64,000 bases of DNA, taken from the NCBI GenBank assembly GCA_963792915.1, contig CAWBYD010000007.1, forward strand, positions 682,001-746,000. The letters run 5' to 3'. Source of the stretch: Solirubrobacter sp963792915 (GTDB taxonomy: Bacteria > Actinomycetota > Thermoleophilia > Solirubrobacterales > Solirubrobacteraceae). Below the pieces are notes generated by a model. The model searched no databases. It was not told the origin of the DNA and saw only the letters and a program-made list of their open reading frames with translations. Numbering within the stretch: position 1 is the first letter of the stretch; the number at the start of each line of letters is the position of its first letter. The position numbers and the translations under genes were made by a program. Below are positions 60,013 to 64,000 of the stretch, in pieces.

Positions 60013-60024
60013 TGCCTTGGCAAT
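60011..60024. promoter_or_regulatory. Palindrome ATTGCC-AA-GGCAAT over the molybdopterin-subunit start codon
   Basis: A perfect 14-bp palindrome on the minus strand that includes the first two bases of the ATG. TAGATT (-10-like) begins 15 bases before the ATG, so the transcript would be leaderless and a bound repressor would cover the start site. Confidence 0.45.
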
Positions 60025-60283
60025 CTACTCAGGTCGCCGCGCGGGGCGATCAGCACTTGAGGTTCATGCAGCGCGTGAACGCAGCTCGCGCGCGGAACTT
60101 GCTGTGCGTTTCGTCACATAGGCGAGCGTCTTGACGACATCTCGATGGGCCGCGCCACGTGGATCCGGCCGCGGACGCGCGCACGTCGCCCGCGCTGCGT
60201 CTCCCCGTCACGAGTCGCACACCGCGACGGCGCTGCGCAACGCCGCGCAGCGGATCGGCGCGGCGCGGGACGCGTAGCCGCGG

Positions 60284-60727
60284 TCAGAGCGCGCGGCGCG
60301 CGTGCGACGCTGCCTGCGCGAGCGCGCCGCGCGAGCTCGGGCGATACAGGGGCCCGCCGCCGTCGCTCAGCAGCCCCGTCGCGAGCAGCACGCCGCGCGG
60401 CGACGGGTGCTCGCGCTCGGCGAGCTCGCCGGCCAGCCGGAGCAGCTCCGTGCGCGCCTCGCGAACCGCGTTGCGGTGGACCGGCACGGACGCGCCGCCG
60501 CGCGGACGATCGGCGGCCGCGACCGCGCGCTCGAGCGCGGCGGCCAGCCACAACCGGCGCCTGCGCCGGGTCAGCTGGCCCGCGCGCAGCGACAGCTCGC
60601 GGCTCTCGTACGGCTCCTCCCCGTCGCGCAGCGCCGCGTCGAGCCGGCCGCGCATCAGCGCGACCCGCAGCCGCAGCGGCACGCCGGCGATCCGCGGCGC
60701 GGCGGGATTGGCGAACGCAGGGACCAT
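60284..60727 (-). CDS. Conserved actinobacterial hypothetical protein
   Basis: 147 aa, start ATG 60727, cytoplasmic and helix-rich. Visible blocks: MRGRLDAALRDGEEPYESRE, LSLRAGQLTRRRRRLWLAAA, SVPVHRNAVREARTELLRLA and GVLLATGLLSDGGGPLYRPS. This pattern recalls an uncharacterised actinobacterial family of about 150 residues; I cannot assign a function. The 271-bp stretch between it and the molybdopterin gene (60013-60283) holds no recognisable gene. Confidence 0.65.
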   Translation of the reverse strand: MVPAFANPAAPRIAGVPLRLRVALMRGRLDAALRDGEEPYESRELSLRAGQLTRRRRRLWLAAALERAVAAADRPRGGASVPVHRNAVREARTELLRLAGELAEREHPSPRGVLLATGLLSDGGGPLYRPSSRGALAQAASHARRAL

Positions 60728-60795
60728 GAACCGGACGGTAGGTGGCGCGCCATCAAGGCCGCGCGAAGATCGCGGCCGCCGGTATCAAGATCGCG

Positions 60796-61521
60796 TTAAC
60801 GCGGGTCGTACAGCGCCGCGCCGTTGTCGTGCAGCGCGCCGGCGCCGAGTAGGTCGCGGACGAGCTCGGCGTCGGCGTCGGCGAACGGGACGCTCACCCG
60901 GGTGGACGGCAGGTCGGTGCCGAACACGAGCGCGCCCGGGTTGACGGCCGCGATCGCCTGCAGCGCGGCGGGCACGTCGTGGTCGGTGCGCCCGAAGCCC
61001 GACGCTTTCACGTATGCACCGCGCTCGACGAGCTCGAGCAGGTCGCCGAGCCCGTCGCGGGAGAGGCCGAGGTGGTCGACGACCAGCCGCGGCGCGGCGC
61101 GCAGGTGCGGCGCCAGCTCGGGCAGGTCGCCGGCGTCGAGGTAGACCTCGGCGTGCCAGCCGGCCAGCTCCCCGAGCCGCGGCGCGAGCCGCTCGAGGTC
61201 GCGGATGTCGCCGCCGCGGACCAGGTTCACGCGGAACGCGACGACGCCCGCGGCGGTCAGCTCCAGCACCTCGCGGTCGGAGATGTCGACCGGGACCTGG
61301 GCGACGCCGACGAACCCGGGGCCGAGCCGCTCCAGCGCGTCGATCAGCCACGCCTGGTCGTAGCCCTGGAAGGAGCCCGCCACGACCGCGCCGCCGGTCA
61401 CGCCGAGCGCCGCGACGCGCGCCCGGTAGTCCTCGACCGTGAACGGGCCGGGGAAGAAGCCGCGGTTGCCGGTCAGTGGGAAACGCGGATCGATGACGTG
61501 GAAGTGGGCGTCGAAGATCAC
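60796..61521 (-). CDS. Amidohydrolase-2-family (TIM-barrel, metal-dependent) hydrolase
   Basis: 241 aa, GTG start 61521 with GGAGGAGAGGAG ahead, overlapping the kdpD-like stop by 4 bp. VIFDAHFHVIDPRFPLTGN carries the first metal His pair, VVDHLGLSRDG a further His and FGTDLPSTRVSVPF the metal Asp. Related to the 2-pyrone-4,6-dicarboxylate/uronate lactonase group. Link to potassium control is only positional. Confidence 0.88.
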   Translation of the reverse strand: MIFDAHFHVIDPRFPLTGNRGFFPGPFTVEDYRARVAALGVTGGAVVAGSFQGYDQAWLIDALERLGPGFVGVAQVPVDISDREVLELTAAGVVAFRVNLVRGGDIRDLERLAPRLGELAGWHAEVYLDAGDLPELAPHLRAAPRLVVDHLGLSRDGLGDLLELVERGAYVKASGFGRTDHDVPAALQAIAAVNPGALVFGTDLPSTRVSVPFADADAELVRDLLGAGALHDNGAALYDPR

Positions 61522-62576
61522 GGCTGCTCCTCTCCTCCCCGGCGCGCGACGATCCGCACGTCGACGTCCGGCAGCGCGCGCAGGACCCGCATCACGAGCG
61601 GCTCGGAGAAGCGGCCGAGCCCGCGCCGGGCCTCCGGCGGCCCGAGCAGGACGTACGTGGTGCCGCGCTCGCGCGCGACGCGGGTGAGCACCGCGACCGG
61701 ATCGCGCCCCTCCTCGACCAGCAGGTGCGCGCCGAGCACCGAGCACAGCCGCCGCAGCGCCTCCAGGCGCTCGCGCTCGGCCGCGGACGGCTCGCCTTCG
61801 CGCACCACGAGCACGTCGAGCTCCCCCGCGAGGCGCTGGGCGGAACGCCACGCGCGGCGGACGACGCGCTCGTCGTCGAGCCCGACGAGCGCGAGCAGCC
61901 GCTCGGCGATCGGCTGCGGGCCGGGCACGACGAGCCGGCGGGTCTCGACCGTCTCCGCCACCTGGCGCAGCGCCACCTCGCGCAGCGCCTGCAGGTTCTC
62001 GACGCGGAAGAAGCCGCCCAGCGCGGCCGGGACGCGCGCCGCGGGGTAGACGCGGCCCTCGCGCAGCCGCGCGATCAGCCCCTCCGGCGTGAGGTCCACG
62101 AGCACGACCTCGTCGGCGCGGGCGAGCTCGTCGTCGGGCACCGTCTCGCGCACGCGCACGCCGGTGAGCTCGAACACCTGGTCGTTGAGCGACTCCAGGT
62201 GCTGCACGTTGACCGTCGAGAGCACGTCGATCCCGGCCGCCAGCACGTCGCCGATGTCCTCGTAGCGCTTCGGGTGCTCGACTCCCGGCACGTTGCTGTG
62301 GGCCAGCTCGTCGATCAGGCACAGCTCGGGGGCGCGGCGCAGGATCGCCGGCAGGTCCATCTCCTCGAGCACGATCCCGCGGTGCGTGAGGCGCCGGCGC
62401 GGGATCAGCTCGAACCCCTCGGCCATCCGGATCGTGTCGGCGCGCGCGTGCGTCTCGAGCAGCCCGACCACGACGTCGCGCCCGGCCTCGGCCTCCGCCT
62501 GGCCCTCGGCCAGCATCCGGTAGGTCTTGCCCACGCCCGCGGCCATCCCGAGGAAGATCTTGTAGCGGCCGGACAC
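61518..62576 (-). CDS. kdpD: Truncated KdpD: sensory N-terminal domain plus Usp domain only
   Basis: 352 aa, GTG start 62576. KdpD N-domain: YKIFLGMAAGVGKTYRMLAE with Walker A, GLLETHARADT, IVLEEMDLPAILRRAPEL, LIDELAHSNVPGVEHPKRY, DVLSTVNVQHLESLND; then a universal-stress-like domain (ELDVLVVREGEPSAAERERL, TTYVLLGPPEARRGLGRF). The four membrane helices, GAF and histidine kinase domains of full-length KdpD (about 890 aa) are absent. It cannot phosphorylate KdpE alone. Divergent from kdpE with 28 bp between. Confidence 0.92.
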   Translation of the reverse strand: MSGRYKIFLGMAAGVGKTYRMLAEGQAEAEAGRDVVVGLLETHARADTIRMAEGFELIPRRRLTHRGIVLEEMDLPAILRRAPELCLIDELAHSNVPGVEHPKRYEDIGDVLAAGIDVLSTVNVQHLESLNDQVFELTGVRVRETVPDDELARADEVVLVDLTPEGLIARLREGRVYPAARVPAALGGFFRVENLQALREVALRQVAETVETRRLVVPGPQPIAERLLALVGLDDERVVRRAWRSAQRLAGELDVLVVREGEPSAAERERLEALRRLCSVLGAHLLVEEGRDPVAVLTRVARERGTTYVLLGPPEARRGLGRFSEPLVMRVLRALPDVDVRIVARRGGEEQP

Positions 62577-62604
62577 GCCGGCAGCAGACTAGGCTCACGG
62601 TTCG

Positions 62605-63285
62605 ATGAACGACCGCCCCCGCGTGCTCGTGGTCGACGACGAGCCGCAGATCCTGCGTGCGCTGCGCATCGTCCTGCGCGATGCCGGCTTCGACGTCGTT
62701 CCCGCGAGCAGCGTCGAGGAGGCGCTCGACGCCGCCGCGCTGCGCCCGCCGGCGGCCGCGATCGTGGACCTCGTGCTGCCCGACGGCGACGGCATCGACG
62801 TCGCCCGCAGCCTGCGCGAGTGGTCGCGGATGCCGATCCTCGTGCTCTCCGCGGTCGGCGAGGAGGACGAGAAGGTGCGCGCGCTGGAGGCCGGCGCGGA
62901 CGACTACGTGACCAAGCCGTTCGGCGCGCGCGAGCTCGTCGCGCGGCTGCAGGCGGCGCTGCGGCGCGCGGATCCGGGCGTCTCGGAGCCGGTGCTGCGG
63001 GCCGACGGCCTGGAGCTCGACCTCGCCGCGCACACCGTCAAGATCGACGGCGAGGAGGTCCACCTGACGCCGATCGAGTTCAACCTGCTGCGCGTGCTGG
63101 CCCGCAACCGCGGCCGGCTGATGACCCACCGCGCGCTACTGGTGGAGGTCTGGGGGCCCGAATACGCGCAGGACGTGCAGGTCCTGCGCGTCCACATCGC
63201 GAACCTGCGCCGCAAGATCGAGCGGGGCGGCGCGCCGCGCTACATCCGCACCGACCCGGGCGTCGGGTACCGCTTCGCGGCCTGA
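62605..63285 (+). CDS. kdpE: KdpE-like OmpR-family response regulator
   Basis: 226 aa. Receiver domain with DDEP acidic pocket, phospho-Asp in AAIVDLVLPDGDG, Thr/Ser in LVLSAVGEEDEK and Lys in DYVTKPFGARELVARL. The C-terminal winged helix has LTPIEFNLLRVLARNRGRLM, HRALLVEVWGPEYAQDVQVL and VHIANLRRKIE, all KdpE-type. Activates kdp potassium uptake at low K+ or osmotic stress (family knowledge). Faces the kdpFA genes downstream. Confidence 0.93.
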   Translation: MNDRPRVLVVDDEPQILRALRIVLRDAGFDVVPASSVEEALDAAALRPPAAAIVDLVLPDGDGIDVARSLREWSRMPILVLSAVGEEDEKVRALEAGADDYVTKPFGARELVARLQAALRRADPGVSEPVLRADGLELDLAAHTVKIDGEEVHLTPIEFNLLRVLARNRGRLMTHRALLVEVWGPEYAQDVQVLRVHIANLRRKIERGGAPRYIRTDPGVGYRFAA

Positions 63286-63290
63286 GCGCC

Positions 63291-63329
63291 TGGTCGATCC
63301 TTGCATCCATAGGGTGCATGGATCGACCA
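63291..63329 (+). terminator. Long hairpin after kdpE
   Basis: Eighteen-bp stem (63291-63308 with 63312-63329, arms TGGTCGATCC and GGATCGACCA) with loop ATA, one mismatch and one G-T pair. Starts 5 bases after the kdpE stop. A terminator or a binding palindrome for kdp control; no T-run follows. Confidence 0.65.
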
Positions 63330-63393
63330 GCCGGGTTCTCGCCCCGGCCGCCGGCCGTTTCGAGACACGCGTGCTGCGGCCGGGGCCGCAGGA

Positions 63394-63606
63394 CTGGAAT
63401 GGCGCTCGCGGGCCTCTGCGCTCTATGCCGTGATGCTCGCGCTGTTCCTCGTCGCCTACGCCGCCGAGACGCACGTCACGCCCGCCCAGGCCGCGGCCGG
63501 CGTCCACGGCGTCGACCTCGAAGGCAAGGAGCAGCGCTTCGGCGCCGCCGGGACCGCGCTCTTCGCCGTCGCGACCACCACCGGCGCCAGCGGCGCGGTC
63601 GACGGT
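63394..63606 (+). pseudogene. kdpA remnant (internal fragment)
   Basis: About 70 codons resemble the middle of KdpA: WRSRASALYAVMLALFLVAY, AAETH and LEGKEQRFGAAGTALFAV with ATTTGASGAV (KdpA has EGKEVRFG-ASALFAVVTT-TGAVN). Neither the first 240 residues nor the rest follow, and the frame ends at 63660 in unrelated sequence. An intact kdpA begins 315 bp later, so this is probably a leftover of duplication or replacement. Confidence 0.72.
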
Positions 63607-63746
63607 CGAGCATGCTGCCCATCCCGGCGTTCCTGCTCGGTCCGGGTGTCCAGGCGCTGACCGTCCGCCTGTTCTAAACGGCCTTTGCGCAATCTGTATG
63701 CCACGGTCGGGAACCTGTATGGGGCCTTGAGCGGCGCGGCTCCAGG

Positions 63747-63836
63747 ATGACCGCCATGGACATCGTCGCAGTCGCACTGGCCCTCCTGGCCTTCGTCGCG
63801 CTCTACGCCCTGATCGAGTTGGTCGACCGCGTATGA
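63747..63836 (+). CDS. Small single-pass membrane ORF in the kdp operon
   Basis: 29 aa from ATG 63747 (26 aa from ATG 63756): MDIVAVALALLAFVALYALI then ELVDRV. One hydrophobic helix, acidic end. Ribosome site CCAGGA is near. Its stop overlaps the kdpF start (ATGA), implying coupled translation. It resembles kdpF in size but not in sequence. Confidence 0.6.
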   Translation: MTAMDIVAVALALLAFVALYALIELVDRV

Positions 63837-63922
63837 GCGCCACTGACATCCTGGGCCTCGTCGTCTCAGGACTGATCGGGGCCTACCTCCTCTACGCGCT
63901 CCTGAGAGGAGAGCGGTTCTAG
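63833..63922 (+). CDS. kdpF: Potassium-transporting ATPase subunit KdpF
   Basis: 29 aa: MSATDILGLVVSGLIGAYLL then YALLRGERF. The C-terminal YALLRxERF is the family hallmark. Single membrane helix that stabilises the KdpFABC complex. The stop TAG shares its last base with the kdpA start GTG. Confidence 0.88.
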   Translation: MSATDILGLVVSGLIGAYLLYALLRGERF

Positions 63923-64000
63923 TGGCCCCAGTGATGCAGGGCTGGTTTCAGATCATCATCTTCTGCGCCGTCCTGATCGCGTGCGTGCCGCTGCTCGGCG
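63922..64000 (+). CDS. kdpA: Potassium-transporting ATPase subunit KdpA, start only (3' cut by window edge)
   Basis: GTG 63922; a GTG at 63931 and an ATG at 63934 are also in frame. The first residues QGWFQIIIFCAVLIACVPLLG match the KdpA first helix, which normally continues GAYMARV. The K+-selective channel subunit; kdpB and kdpC are expected beyond the window. Confidence 0.9.
   Translation, partial: MAPVMQGWFQIIIFCAVLIACVPLLG

Noticed and set aside
60013..60283. Possible small gene between the molybdopterin subunit and the hypothetical protein
   Set aside because: Open frames are Arg/Ala-rich and lack family resemblance or ribosome sites.
63607..63677. Frame ending in MLPIPAFLLGPGVQALTVRLF as a continuation of the kdpA fragment
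   Set aside because: It is in another frame and does not match the KdpA part expected next; no convincing family resemblance.

Overview
This is a very GC-rich stretch (codon third positions almost all G or C) from an actinobacterium, most likely of class Thermoleophilia, order Solirubrobacterales (Conexibacter, Solirubrobacter, Baekduia type). Pointers are the many secreted proteins with Thermoleophilia-style C-terminal domains, tight ATGA/TGATG gene overlaps, actinobacterial CydA, WS/DGAT and DUF1365/Cfa clusters. No rRNA, tRNA, CRISPR array, phage module, integrase or transposase was found. It reads as chromosomal.

Layout. 1-12.8 kb: 3' part of a phosphohexomutase, then a carbohydrate or polyol uptake and catabolism module. 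It holds a DeoR regulator, an ABC importer with two different ATPases, two permeases and a lipoprotein binding protein on the minus strand, and divergently an aldehyde dehydrogenase, a PfpI-like protein, an alpha/beta hydrolase and an iron-type alcohol dehydrogenase. Two inverted copies of a ~45-bp repeat sit at its two outer (convergent) borders. A FadR-type GntR regulator and a HAD-like protein without catalytic residues follow. 12.9-21.5 kb: three large secreted proteins and a P-loop-less kinase-like protein. 21.4-28.8 kb: tandem repeats, a phosphotransferase carrying a REP-like palindrome, PAP2 and flippase-like membrane proteins, a cyclooxygenase-like haem peroxidase and a secreted beta-propeller. 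28.9-36.2 kb: small hydrolases, a DUF4396 protein under a CsoR-like operator, a MarR/MFS pair, a permuted papain-like protein, RtcB and CorA. 36.4-42.3 kb: secreted glycosidase, acyl-CoA dehydrogenase, M20 peptidase, aldehyde dehydrogenase. 42.4-49.5 kb: hybrid histidine kinase, cytochrome bd oxidase (cydAB), proline-racemase-like enzyme, secreted TolB-like protein and a kinase remnant. 49.5-57 kb: SirB1-like protein, a fatty-acid modification operon (hydrolase, Cfa, DUF1365, FAD oxidoreductase) divergent from a wax ester/triacylglycerol synthase, and a repeat-containing secreted protein. 57-64 kb: two VOC proteins, a solitary molybdopterin dehydrogenase subunit, an amidohydrolase, and a kdp potassium-uptake locus (truncated KdpD, KdpE, a kdpA remnant, a small membrane ORF, kdpF and the start of kdpA).

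Recurrent themes. Several genes belong to enzyme families but lack or replace catalytic residues (ABC ATPase H-loop, HAD, AAA_33-like kinase, phosphotransferase, proline racemase, peroxidase distal His). Convergent genes often overlap at their 3' ends. Some start codons sit directly behind a -10-like hexamer or inside a palindrome, which suggests leaderless transcripts. The best candidates for new biology are the cyclooxygenase-like peroxidase, the DUF4396 gene under a CsoR/CstR-type operator, the permuted papain-like protein, the repeat pair bordering the transport module, and the C-terminal domain shared by two secreted proteins.
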